From assembly GCA_902605165.1 (NCBI GenBank), contig CACLBJ010000001.1, positions 62,001 through 126,000 of the forward strand: DNA of 64,000 nucleotides. Reading direction: 5' to 3'. The stretch is from an uncultured SAR86 cluster bacterium (lineage in GTDB: Bacteria; Pseudomonadota; Gammaproteobacteria; Magnimaribacterales; D2472). The position numbers and the translations under genes were made by a program. The notes beneath the pieces were generated by a model that was not told the origin of the DNA, ran no database searches, and worked only from the letters and a program-made list of their open reading frames with translations. Of this stretch, positions 45,351 to 54,979 are shown piece after piece (the stretch's first letter is position 1; each line of letters opens with the position of its first letter).

Positions 45351-47126
45351 TTATGTGTTTTTTTCAAGCTTTTTAATTTTTTGTTTATTGATGCTTAGCC
45401 ATTTGTTTAAAACCACAAACGAAAAAATCTTAGATGGTACAGATGATCTAGTTGCATACTTTCTTGGATTTTCTTTAAGACTATTCCATGAATTCTTTAA
45501 GTCATTGATAGAAACATAACCTTTTAAAATCTTATTTGGATTAGATAGCTCCTCATCAATAATTTTTGAGTCTTTTTCCACAAAATTTTTACATAAAGCA
45601 TGAGCTAAGTTTGATTTTGTATGCCTTCTTCTAATTTTTCCTGGCACAACTCCTTTTATAGCCTCTTTTAAAATATATCTTGAATGTCCATCTTTATTTT
45701 TTAGGTTTGGAGAAATATTTAGACAATATTCTATTAATTCTCTGTTATAGAATGGATATCTCTCTTCAATACCGTAATAGTTTGCTACTAAGCTTTGTAT
45801 TTCAATTGCTTTTGAATGATTGCTTGTTGAAATATTCTTAAGGTGTTTTTTCTTTGCATATCTTAATTGAAGGTTACTAAAAGAAAATTGATCTAGAACA
45901 CTGCGTTTAAAAATGAATGTTTTACTTTGAGAGCGCACTTTTGCAGTCCTATTTATTTCTTTATATAACCGTATCCATTTAAAAGAAAGGAACAGCTCTT
46001 GAAAATATTCATATCCATGAGAAATTACAGTATCACCATCATTTCCATTCATTACTAGATTTACTCCGCTATCCGATGCAAGAGCAAATGACTTTTTTGA
46101 TAAGTAAAGATTTGGGAAAAAAAAGGGCTGGCCTATGACTTCAATATAAAAGTCTATTTCTGAGAGCGTTGATTCATTACAGCCATCAAACCGAATACTT
46201 TTGATATCATTCAATTTATTAATCTCATCTTGATAACTTGATTCATCAATTAAGTGAGAGACATCCTCGCCTATATTCTGATAATGAGAGGAAAATGAAA
46301 AAATTTCATGATTTATCTTTTTGATGTTTCTAAAAAAAGAAATTATTGTTGACGAATCGAGGCCGCCGCTAAAGAGGAATCCTATTTTTGAATGCTTGCA
46401 TGATCTGTCTATAGATACAGATTTCTCTAAAAGATTTTTTAAACCATTTATCTGGTCATTGGCTGAAGCTAGATTATCTTTCAATTTGTATTTAGAGTAC
46501 TGAATAATCTTAATTTGATCTTTGTGGTATTTAATAAAATGTAGTGGTGGCACTTTATTAATTTCATTTATAAAGGTGTTTGTGTTTGAAGAATCATTAG
46601 AATTTAAAAAATTATCTACCTTTTCAAGATTAAGGCTAAAATTTTTATTATCCAAATTAAATAAATTCTTAAATGATGATGATAAATAAATTGAACTATC
46701 ACTTTTAAAATAACATACATTTTTAATACCTATATGATCTCTAAAAACCAAAACATTTTCTTTTATTAGATCTATTAAAATAAAGATAAAGCCATTTGAG
46801 AGACACTGCATTCCAGTTGCACCAAATTTTAAGTAAAGCTTCATCATAAGTTCAGAATCTTTGATCCTTAAATCATCATTAGCCCCAAGTTTATCAATTA
46901 AGACCTGTCTATCCTCTTCAAATATTGTTGTAAAAACTAAAAATTTTTCATGCTTTTTGTTGCATAAGTTAAAGTTTTCATTACTTCCATTATGTTTAAA
47001 TAAAACAAAATCATTTTTATAGCTTTGAGTAAAACCCTGTTGTACTTTCTCATAATAGTTTGATTCCAAAGAAAAGTTCTTTCCTCTAAGGCCTTTAAAG
47101 TCTATGCAAGCAATAAAATCAATCAT
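45351..47126 (-). CDS. Asparagine synthetase-like protein (putative lasso macrolactam cyclase)
   Basis: LFSGGLDSSTIISFF PPi loop, MNGNDGDTVISHGYEY; N-terminus MIDF lacks the Cys2 of glutamine-dependent enzymes. Confidence 0.9.
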   Translation of the reverse strand: MIDFIACIDFKGLRGKNFSLESNYYEKVQQGFTQSYKNDFVLFKHNGSNENFNLCNKKHEKFLVFTTIFEEDRQVLIDKLGANDDLRIKDSELMMKLYLKFGATGMQCLSNGFIFILIDLIKENVLVFRDHIGIKNVCYFKSDSSIYLSSSFKNLFNLDNKNFSLNLEKVDNFLNSNDSSNTNTFINEINKVPPLHFIKYHKDQIKIIQYSKYKLKDNLASANDQINGLKNLLEKSVSIDRSCKHSKIGFLFSGGLDSSTIISFFRNIKKINHEIFSFSSHYQNIGEDVSHLIDESSYQDEINKLNDIKSIRFDGCNESTLSEIDFYIEVIGQPFFFPNLYLSKKSFALASDSGVNLVMNGNDGDTVISHGYEYFQELFLSFKWIRLYKEINRTAKVRSQSKTFIFKRSVLDQFSFSNLQLRYAKKKHLKNISTSNHSKAIEIQSLVANYYGIEERYPFYNRELIEYCLNISPNLKNKDGHSRYILKEAIKGVVPGKIRRRHTKSNLAHALCKNFVEKDSKIIDEELSNPNKILKGYVSINDLKNSWNSLKENPRKYATRSSVPSKIFSFVVLNKWLSINKQKIKKLEKNT

Positions 47127-47128
47127 TT

Positions 47129-47542
47129 TCAGACTCTAAAAGATTCAGTATATTTTTTTATATCTTCATTCTTTTCAAAGATTATCTCATCTTTATAAGA
47201 AAGCCATGCATGTCCCTTAAGATTTGCATCTTTATCAAATCTGACTCCGCATATAACTAAAAAATTAAAACCAAAATTTGAAAAAACAATTTTCTGTGAA
47301 AGGGATTTTGTTAAACAGGATTTTATTTTCAAGGCGCTACTCAATTTAAGATACCATTTATGCATTCTTTCTATAGGTATTTCAGATTCACTTGATATTA
47401 GAAGAATATTTGATATTTTTCTTACCTTCATTATTGCTGATTCTAGTGACATGATTTTAAGAAAGATCTTAATTATGCATATTGCAAAGACGGAAATAAT
47501 AACAAATTTCATTTTTATTAAGAGGTAATTGGGGAATTGCAT
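47129..47542 (-). CDS. Transglutaminase-like lasso peptide B2 protein (putative leader protease)
   Basis: SCLTKSL (Cys), GHAWLSYKDEIIFE (His/Asp) pattern; 137 aa; between PqqD-like and cyclase genes. Confidence 0.85.
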   Translation of the reverse strand: MQFPNYLLIKMKFVIISVFAICIIKIFLKIMSLESAIMKVRKISNILLISSESEIPIERMHKWYLKLSSALKIKSCLTKSLSQKIVFSNFGFNFLVICGVRFDKDANLKGHAWLSYKDEIIFEKNEDIKKYTESFRV

Positions 47543-47543
47543 A

Positions 47544-47819
47544 TTATTTATAATGCAATAAATTTTTACTTTCTAAGTCCTTAATGAATGATAGAAGATC
47601 TTTTTCAGATTTATTTGGAGTCACATCAAAATCTTTAATGATCTTATTATTTAAACTTTCAAATGTTGAAAATTGATTTAGCTTAGAAACAATATAGCTT
47701 CCTAATTCATTTACTTGAAAATAAATCCCAGTTTTTAGATTGAGTATTATAGATTCATCATTTATTTCTGATATTACAATATCGTCAATTATCTTAAAGA
47801 TTTTATCTTTGAATTCCAT
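47544..47819 (-). CDS. PqqD-like RiPP recognition element (B1 protein)
   Basis: 91 aa, ILNLKTGIYFQVNELGSYIVSKL...VTPNKSEKDLLSFIKDLESKNLL. Confidence 0.85.
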   Translation of the reverse strand: MEFKDKIFKIIDDIVISEINDESIILNLKTGIYFQVNELGSYIVSKLNQFSTFESLNNKIIKDFDVTPNKSEKDLLSFIKDLESKNLLHYK

Positions 47820-47822
47820 AAA

Positions 47823-48620
47823 TTAGTAGTAATTAAGATTCCCATTCTTTTTTGCTTCTTTGAGTGAATAATAAACCAAAAGAATTCCAGTTGGAACGAA
47901 AAGTAACGACATGTATAAAATCTTTAAAAGATCAGGAAATGCTTCACCTAGATCAAAATTACTTAATAATGCCTGCTCTGCAATATCTAGGCCAATCGAA
48001 AGAGGTAAGTTGTTACTAATATCTACCAAATACTCTGGCATTGCATCTAGCGAGAAAAATATACCTGAGAAAAAAATAGATGAAATGGCTACAAAAAAAC
48101 TTATAACATTACCTACCTTAAATAAAATAATAAATGCTGCTGCAAATAGTCCAACTCCTATAAAAGGTATGCAGTTATAAACCACCAAAGCAAAAAAAAT
48201 AGGAATATTAGATAAGGTAATATCTACTCCAAAGATAAACTTACTTATGAATACGTATATAAGTATTCGAAAAAAAGATCTTGAAAAAGTTAATGCATAA
48301 GACGAAAGAAGAATAGTTAAGATTGAAGTCTTAGTTAATATTAAAGCTTCAAAAGTACCATACACTTGGGCAAGACGTACTTCTCTTGAAAATACTGACA
48401 TTGATGAAAACATAAAGTCTATTAAAGCTATTCCAACTAATATTTTAAAAAATTCTGAGTTTCCATTGTCTGCGTCATTAGAAGAGATAGCTGAGAAAAA
48501 TATTAATGAAATGATGAATATGATAAATATGATCTGCAAAAGAAGATTAAATTTATAAGAAAGTGTAATTTGTATATCTTTTCTTAAGAAAGCAAAAAAT
48601 TTAGATAAAAAATCTCTCAC
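47823..48620 (-). CDS. ABC-2 type transporter permease
   Basis: Six TM-like segments, ABC-2 architecture; overlaps ATPase gene by 4 bp. Confidence 0.85.
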   Translation of the reverse strand: MRDFLSKFFAFLRKDIQITLSYKFNLLLQIIFIIFIISLIFFSAISSNDADNGNSEFFKILVGIALIDFMFSSMSVFSREVRLAQVYGTFEALILTKTSILTILLSSYALTFSRSFFRILIYVFISKFIFGVDITLSNIPIFFALVVYNCIPFIGVGLFAAAFIILFKVGNVISFFVAISSIFFSGIFFSLDAMPEYLVDISNNLPLSIGLDIAEQALLSNFDLGEAFPDLLKILYMSLLFVPTGILLVYYSLKEAKKNGNLNYY

Positions 48621-49513
48621 AATATGAAATCCTCAAAATGGTTAAAGTTTTTTTCTAATGAAACTATTTTTATATCAAACTTTGTTAGAAGTTTAAGAAT
48701 CTCATCTAGGTCTAAATCCTTATCTGACACAGTAAAAAAGTGGTTTGAGTTATATGATTTTGTAATTACAACATCTAATTTTAACTTTATCTTTTCAAGA
48801 TCAGTATTTAAAATCTCAAATTCATAATTTATAGCTTTTTGATGAAATTTAAATATTTCCGAATCGTTAAAAATAAATTTTTTATCTTTTAAAAGTCCAA
48901 ACTTATTACTAACTTTATTTAACTCTAAATAGTCATGTGAGCACCAAATGGCAGGTATTTTATTCTCCATAAGATATTCTCTTGTGGTATCAATTATCTT
49001 CTTTGAACTCTCATAATCTAAACTCGTGGTAGGCTCATCAAGGAGGAGAAGATCAGGTTTTTTCAATAAAGATCTGGCTATATTTATACATTGCATTTGA
49101 CCAGAAGAAAGAAGCATAAAAGACTTATCAAGAATATCTGATATTCCTAAAATATCACTAATTTTATTAATGCCCTCATCTATTTCTTTATTAGATAAGC
49201 CTAACATTTTCCCAAAAAAGGTAAGATTCTCTCTACACGAAATTCTCCAATAAAATGATCTTGGGTTAGCGCTAGCAAACCCAAATTGAGGATCTTTTTT
49301 ATCTGTAAATACAACACTTCCTTGGCTAGGATGGATTAAGCCAAGAATAATTTTTAGCAGCGTTGTTTTTCCTGCACCGTTTCTGCCGAGTAAGCCTAAG
49401 ATGTCACCATCATCTAAAGTAAGGTTTATATCTTCTAAAACAGATTTGTTTTCTATTTGGAAGAAATTTCGTACTTTAAACTCTTTGTATAGGTTTTTTA
49501 ATTCTAATTTCAT
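48617..49513 (-). CDS. ABC transporter ATP-binding protein
   Basis: GLLGRNGAGKTTLLKIILGLIHP, LSSGQMQCINIARSLLKKPDLLLLDEPT. Confidence 0.93.
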   Translation of the reverse strand: MKLELKNLYKEFKVRNFFQIENKSVLEDINLTLDDGDILGLLGRNGAGKTTLLKIILGLIHPSQGSVVFTDKKDPQFGFASANPRSFYWRISCRENLTFFGKMLGLSNKEIDEGINKISDILGISDILDKSFMLLSSGQMQCINIARSLLKKPDLLLLDEPTTSLDYESSKKIIDTTREYLMENKIPAIWCSHDYLELNKVSNKFGLLKDKKFIFNDSEIFKFHQKAINYEFEILNTDLEKIKLKLDVVITKSYNSNHFFTVSDKDLDLDEILKLLTKFDIKIVSLEKNFNHFEDFIL

Positions 49514-50763
49514 TAATTCCTATTAAACCAAAGATCAATGTTATTTGTATATTTTAAATACTCACGATTAGTTATTTTTGCATGAATAAAAGATGGTAAG
49601 CCTTGTAACTTTAAAATTTGTAAAAAAATATAATTAATATATTTTTTTAAAATAGAAAGTCTTGTTGGATTCGAAATCTTATATTCATAAATTAATGAAT
49701 TTGTTCCTGGGAATATTCTTTTTACCAAAATAGAAACAACCTTTCCTGGTTTATTTATATTCTTATAAAGGTTACCTCCTTTAATTATTATTTTCTTTGA
49801 TGTATTAAAAAGCCTCTTTTGAGCCTCTAAAATTATTTCATTGTTTGGACAATCATTGGCAAAGTCAGATCTAATCTTATTTAGGTTTTCAATAGTAATA
49901 TTGTTGAAATTAATTACTTCTAGTGACAAAAGCATACTTTTTCTGATCTTTCTATTTTCTGTTTTTGACAGGATCTCATGGAAATTTATATTATGATTTT
50001 TTGTGATTAGCCTCAAATCATTTAAGGTCCTTATCAACCTGTTGAAGTCTGATAAAAAGAAATGGCATAGCTGATGAAGTGCAAGATTGTTAATTGAGGG
50101 AATATTTATTTTCTCACCATAAAAATCTACTTCTCTTGTGTCTTCTAGCATGCTTTTCTTTATCGGGCAGCATGAGAAAAATTTAGTGTGTGTAATCCTA
50201 TGATGTAATTCAATTGAAATACCATTTCTCGTTACCAAATGAATGTGGTGAAACTTCCTGCAGAAGTCTTCTATATTTTGATTATTAAGATATTGGGCCT
50301 CCCGTGGGTCTAAAAAATTTTTTTGATGGAGCACTTGATAAGCTTTTAATATTTCAGATCTATCAAAAAGAATATCAATATCTACAAAAGGTCTAAGAGC
50401 GACATCTTTATACTCTGTTTGCAAAGCAATCCCTTTGAGATACAGGGGTTTTAATCCTTCTGAAATAAATATTTTATTTAATAAATGAACCTCCCTTATT
50501 GAGTGAAGGGAGTTAATCTGGAATCTTCTCTTTTGATTCTCGCAATTCTCTAGAAAAGAACTATCAAATAGATTGTAAAGATTATTTTTCCCAATAAATT
50601 CTATAAAGTTTGGTGAAAGCTTATTTTGGATAACTATTTCATTAAATTTCTTTTTATCTTCACTATTAAGATTTTTAAAAATAAATTTGAAATGATCACC
50701 GCTTGATTCAGAAATTATTTCATTTATAAGATCTCGAGAAGAATTGTTACCAGATTTTTTCAA
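49513..50763 (-). CDS. Nucleotidyltransferase family protein of RiPP cluster
   Basis: LKPLYLKGIALQTEYKDVALRPFVDIDILF resembles the NTP_transf_5-type motif found in lasso clusters. Confidence 0.8.
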   Translation of the reverse strand: MKKSGNNSSRDLINEIISESSGDHFKFIFKNLNSEDKKKFNEIVIQNKLSPNFIEFIGKNNLYNLFDSSFLENCENQKRRFQINSLHSIREVHLLNKIFISEGLKPLYLKGIALQTEYKDVALRPFVDIDILFDRSEILKAYQVLHQKNFLDPREAQYLNNQNIEDFCRKFHHIHLVTRNGISIELHHRITHTKFFSCCPIKKSMLEDTREVDFYGEKINIPSINNLALHQLCHFFLSDFNRLIRTLNDLRLITKNHNINFHEILSKTENRKIRKSMLLSLEVINFNNITIENLNKIRSDFANDCPNNEIILEAQKRLFNTSKKIIIKGGNLYKNINKPGKVVSILVKRIFPGTNSLIYEYKISNPTRLSILKKYINYIFLQILKLQGLPSFIHAKITNREYLKYTNNIDLWFNRN

Positions 50764-51934
50764 AACCTATACCCGAATTTCTCAATCTAAAAATTAATGA
50801 TTCTCCCATTCCAGAGGCAGTTGTTAAAACACCGCCATATTCCAAACCTCCTGGAAGCTTATCTTTTTCATTTAATAAACAAAGGGCACTTTCTGAAGCA
50901 AATTGGGCAGTTAATTTGTATCCTGGATCACCTTTACCACTCATTTTATAAAGAGACTTTTGACCATCTTCGCTTTCAACTAAATACTTGCATTCAAACC
51001 AACCATTTTCTTGGACCTCTTTAGATGGACCCTCGCCAGGTTTTCTCAAGAAAGATCTAACAATTTTTCTTAAAGGAGTTACTAGAGTTAAACCGAGTAA
51101 ACCGAGTCCTAGTGTTGATAATAGGGCTTTACCCCAACTTTTATGAAAAGCATATTCTTGGTAAGTGAAGTTATTTCCATAAGATTCCTGGCGCTCGGTA
51201 AAAAGAGCCTCGCTTCTCCTTACTACTCTCGTATTAGCACCCGCCATTACAAACGGGCCTGACCATGCATTTAAATCTTTCTGTTTAGAAATCTTAAACT
51301 CATCCGAGCTTAGTTTTTTTTGTTCATTTGTATATGATCCTTCTGGGTTGAGAAGAAAAGGATCACGTATATCTTTTCCAAGATCTAGATCTCCCATTGA
51401 AAACATTGTCTCTATAGTTCCACCAGAAGCTTCACCCTTCCATGAATGGAATGAGTCAATTCTTTTTATAGGCTTATTTGTGGATTTTACTGCAAAGAAA
51501 GTTCCAATATCTGAGGGTATAGAATCAAACCCACAAGATGGAATTATTCTTATCCCTCTTCTAGCAGCTTCTTTATGATGCTTCTCAATTAATCCTTTAA
51601 CCCAGAAATTCTCACCCGTAATATCAACATAGTGTGTATCATTTTCTATACATGCTGCAACGAGTTTTGATCCGTATCTATGGAATGGGCCGGCAGTCGA
51701 TAAAACCACTTTTGATCTTGAGCAAATATCCTTCAATCCTTTTTCGTCATCAGCATCAGCAACTAAAATTTCAAAATTAGTAGAGAATTTGCTGGCAATA
51801 TCTTCCAATTTTCCGAGGTTTCGTCCTGCGATTGCCCACTTGATATCAAGATCGAGCGATTGAAAGTATTTAACACAAAGCTGGCCAGTAAAACCAGTTG
51901 CTCCATATATAACAATATCAATATCTTTAATCAT
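50747..51934 (-). CDS. Saccharopine dehydrogenase-like / trans-acting enoyl reductase family protein
   Basis: IVIYGATGFTGQLCVKYF; AGPFHRYGSKLVAACIENDTHYVDITGE. Confidence 0.88.
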   Translation of the reverse strand: MIKDIDIVIYGATGFTGQLCVKYFQSLDLDIKWAIAGRNLGKLEDIASKFSTNFEILVADADDEKGLKDICSRSKVVLSTAGPFHRYGSKLVAACIENDTHYVDITGENFWVKGLIEKHHKEAARRGIRIIPSCGFDSIPSDIGTFFAVKSTNKPIKRIDSFHSWKGEASGGTIETMFSMGDLDLGKDIRDPFLLNPEGSYTNEQKKLSSDEFKISKQKDLNAWSGPFVMAGANTRVVRRSEALFTERQESYGNNFTYQEYAFHKSWGKALLSTLGLGLLGLTLVTPLRKIVRSFLRKPGEGPSKEVQENGWFECKYLVESEDGQKSLYKMSGKGDPGYKLTAQFASESALCLLNEKDKLPGGLEYGGVLTTASGMGESLIFRLRNSGIGFEKIW

Positions 51935-52007
51935 TTGTTCATTCTATCAATTGAAACTCTTGACAGATATGTTAGATTGATAAAAAAGTAATTAAAGGAA
52001 GAAAAAA

Positions 52008-53213
52008 ATGGAGATTTCTACAGAAAATAGGTTGCCTGTAACTGTTTTATCAGGCTTTCTAGGCGCTGGTAAGACTACAGTTTTAAGTCATATTCTGAAT
52101 AATCGTGAAGGAAAGAGAGTTGCAGTTATTGTTAATGATATGAGTGAAATTAATATTGATGCTGGTATTGTAAAAAATGAAGTTTCGCTGAACCACAGCG
52201 AAGAAAAGTTAGTTGAAATGAGTAACGGTTGTATATGTTGTACCTTAAGAGAAGACTTGTTGCTAGAAGTTAATAAGCTTGCTAAAGACAAAAAATTTGA
52301 TTATTTGGTAATTGAGTCAACTGGCATATCTGAACCTCTTCCAGTTGCTGAAACATTTACTTTCGCTGATGAAGAAGGTGTATCTTTATCTGATGTAGCT
52401 AAGTTAGATACCATGGTTACAGTAGTAGATGCAGTTAATTTCTTGAAGGATTATGAAGAGGCAAAATATTTAAAAGATTCTGGAGAGTCGCTTGGTGAAG
52501 ATGATGATAGAAGTGTTGCAGACCTTTTAGTTGATCAAATTGAATTTGCTGATGTGCTTCTTGTTAGTAAGACTGACTTAGTTGAGCCTAAAGATATAGA
52601 AAAACTTGAAGCAATTCTAAAAAGCCTTAATACTCATGCACAAATCCTTCCAATATCCCAAGGCCAAGTAGATATTGAAGAAGTTTTAAATACAGGTCTT
52701 TTTGATTTTGAGCGTGCACAACAGGCACCCGGATGGTTAAAGGAAATGAGAGGAGAGCATGTACCTGAAACCGAAGAGTATGGCATTGGCAGTTTCAGTT
52801 TTATTGCAAGGCTACCCTTTCATCCTGAAAGATTTCATCGCTTTCTTCATAGCACAAAGCAATATGGAAAATTGATTCGATCTAAAGGAATCTTTTGGCT
52901 TGCATCACGGCACAAATATGCTGGACAGTGGAGCCAAGCAGGTGGAATTGCCCGATATGGATTTGCAGGAATGTTCTGGAGCTCAGTTCCTGTTAATAGT
53001 TGGCCTACAGATGAAGAATCTATTGATAACATAAGAGATCAATGGGAAGAGCCGTTTGGTGACAAGCGTCAAGAACTAGTTTTTATTGGACAAAGTTTAG
53101 ATAAAGAGGCTATGTTAGAAGATCTTAATAAATGCCTTTTATCTGAAGATGAACTCTTAAAAGGAGAATCATATTGGGAAACACTAGATGACCCTTTTCC
53201 AGTATGGAAGTAA
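52008..53213 (+). CDS. CobW/ZigA-family GTPase (metallochaperone)
   Basis: [27 protein letters not shown], CobW C-terminal domain. Confidence 0.92.
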   Translation: MEISTENRLPVTVLSGFLGAGKTTVLSHILNNREGKRVAVIVNDMSEINIDAGIVKNEVSLNHSEEKLVEMSNGCICCTLREDLLLEVNKLAKDKKFDYLVIESTGISEPLPVAETFTFADEEGVSLSDVAKLDTMVTVVDAVNFLKDYEEAKYLKDSGESLGEDDDRSVADLLVDQIEFADVLLVSKTDLVEPKDIEKLEAILKSLNTHAQILPISQGQVDIEEVLNTGLFDFERAQQAPGWLKEMRGEHVPETEEYGIGSFSFIARLPFHPERFHRFLHSTKQYGKLIRSKGIFWLASRHKYAGQWSQAGGIARYGFAGMFWSSVPVNSWPTDEESIDNIRDQWEEPFGDKRQELVFIGQSLDKEAMLEDLNKCLLSEDELLKGESYWETLDDPFPVWK

Positions 53214-53222
53214 ATTAGTAAA

Positions 53223-54431
53223 CTACTTCCGAAATGATGAATCTACATTCCCCTTAAAACAGTTGATTATAAAGGGATAACTATCGGTTACATAATATCC
53301 ATATTGGTTCTCATAAGTCATGCCATTACACTCATCTAGATCTCCGGCATCGGTCCATTCCCAATCTTCTTCATAGATACCAGAATATTCTCCACCAGGA
53401 TTACTATCAGTCTGTGTACCCCTAATCCCCTCTTTTAAAGTGTATCCAGATAATGCTTTTCGATATGTTCCTGTTGTTGAATCTAAAATATAAGAACCAT
53501 AGATAGGAAATCCATCAGCAGCAAATCCTATAACAGGTGAGCCAGCACCACTTGGATTATCATCAAACATTGCATTAGGATTCCCATGGTAGTGATAAGT
53601 ACCATCAGGTTGAACATGAGCGTTGTGAATATCTGCTCCAAATTTAGTGGAATACTCCAAAGGTACTAATCGCCATTGAGCACTTTGTGGACACCCAGCT
53701 TCAGTATTCCCATCAGCATCAGCCCTTGGCTCAGAGGGATAGTAACAACCGCCACTTTTTACATCTGCCACCACTCCATTAAGCATTACAGCATCCCAAG
53801 TTTGTCCACTAATGGGAGTATTTTGTGAAGCTTGTTGCGGAGATCTGCTGATTACAAATACCCTATCCTTTTCTGCAGCATCAGTTCTAAAATTTGCAGA
53901 TGAATCATTAAAATCATGATTAGGTATATTGTCACTCAAAAGATTGCAATAACTATCAAAAGCTTCGATATCGACATAGCCTTCAAAATCAATAACTCTT
54001 GTTAAGTCTCTAACATTTGAAGCATAATTTTCAACATAATCAGCGCAATCTGAGCTTCTGTTTGAAAAAATATTATTTGTTATATCTATTCGTGTAGTTA
54101 CACCAACCACATCAACTGTTGCAGATCCCGAAATTGCAGATGCTCCAGAGCATGTCAAAATAAAAGAATTTATTCCTGAATTAATAATTGTAACTTGCTC
54201 ATTCCCTGAAATTGATTTTTCTCCAGACCAACTTCCAGAAGCAATGCATGAATCAGCATTAGACGATGTCCAATTAAGAGTAATGGATTGTCCAACTTCT
54301 ACTTCAGGATTGTTTACTGAAAGTGAAACAGATATAGATGAAATAGGATCTGGATCAGAGTTTCCACCTCCACCTCCGCAGCTTACGAGAAGAAAAAGTG
54401 AAGATGAGAATATTAGTATTCTATTTTTCAT
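53223..54431 (-). CDS. Secreted lipoprotein with Ig-like segment and YHYH domain
   Basis: Lipobox LVSCGGGGG; NAHVQPDGTYHYHGNPN. Confidence 0.85.
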   Translation of the reverse strand: MKNRILIFSSSLFLLVSCGGGGGNSDPDPISSISVSLSVNNPEVEVGQSITLNWTSSNADSCIASGSWSGEKSISGNEQVTIINSGINSFILTCSGASAISGSATVDVVGVTTRIDITNNIFSNRSSDCADYVENYASNVRDLTRVIDFEGYVDIEAFDSYCNLLSDNIPNHDFNDSSANFRTDAAEKDRVFVISRSPQQASQNTPISGQTWDAVMLNGVVADVKSGGCYYPSEPRADADGNTEAGCPQSAQWRLVPLEYSTKFGADIHNAHVQPDGTYHYHGNPNAMFDDNPSGAGSPVIGFAADGFPIYGSYILDSTTGTYRKALSGYTLKEGIRGTQTDSNPGGEYSGIYEEDWEWTDAGDLDECNGMTYENQYGYYVTDSYPFIINCFKGNVDSSFRK

Positions 54432-54486
54432 GAATAATAAAATTTTAACATGATGAAAACTTGTTACTTCTTGGTATGATAATTAG

Positions 54487-54957
54487 ATGAAAATAAATTT
54501 CCAGCATCGAATACTCTTTTTATTTACAATTTGCTTATTGTCGTTGGGAATACAAAGTGAATCTTTTGAGAGTGAAGTATCTCTTTTAGTTCATAAAACT
54601 CCAACTTGTGGATGTTGCAAGATGTGGATTAAGCATTTGGAAGGAAATGGATTCACTGCTTCAGTAGAAGATCACAGCAACCTTCAAGAAATTAAAGAGA
54701 AATATGATATCAAGCCAGAATATAGATCTTGCCATACAGGTGTTTCAAAAGACGGTTATATTTTCGAAGGTCACATTCCTAGCAAATATATAACTCAATT
54801 TCTCTCAGAAGAGCATCCAAATGCAATCGGTTTATCTGTTCCTGGAATGCCACTCGGCTCACCGGGAATGGAGGTTGAAGGAATGTTCACGCCTTATGAT
54901 GTTCTTATCCTTTTTAAAGATGGAACAAGCAAAGTTTATGCCGAGGTCAGAAAATAA
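54487..54957 (+). CDS. DUF411 family putative metal-binding protein
   Basis: HKTPTCGCCKMWIKHLEGNGF; SCHTGV; IPSKYI. Confidence 0.92.
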   Translation: MKINFQHRILFLFTICLLSLGIQSESFESEVSLLVHKTPTCGCCKMWIKHLEGNGFTASVEDHSNLQEIKEKYDIKPEYRSCHTGVSKDGYIFEGHIPSKYITQFLSEEHPNAIGLSVPGMPLGSPGMEVEGMFTPYDVLILFKDGTSKVYAEVRK

Positions 54958-54979
54958 ACTAAATTAAATTGGAGAAATT

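Noticed and set aside
45351-47126. Reading the Asn-synthetase-like gene as primary asparagine biosynthesis (asnB)
   Set aside because: Lacks N-terminal Cys2 and sits between RRE/B2 protease and a lasso-like precursor, so a cyclase role is better supported
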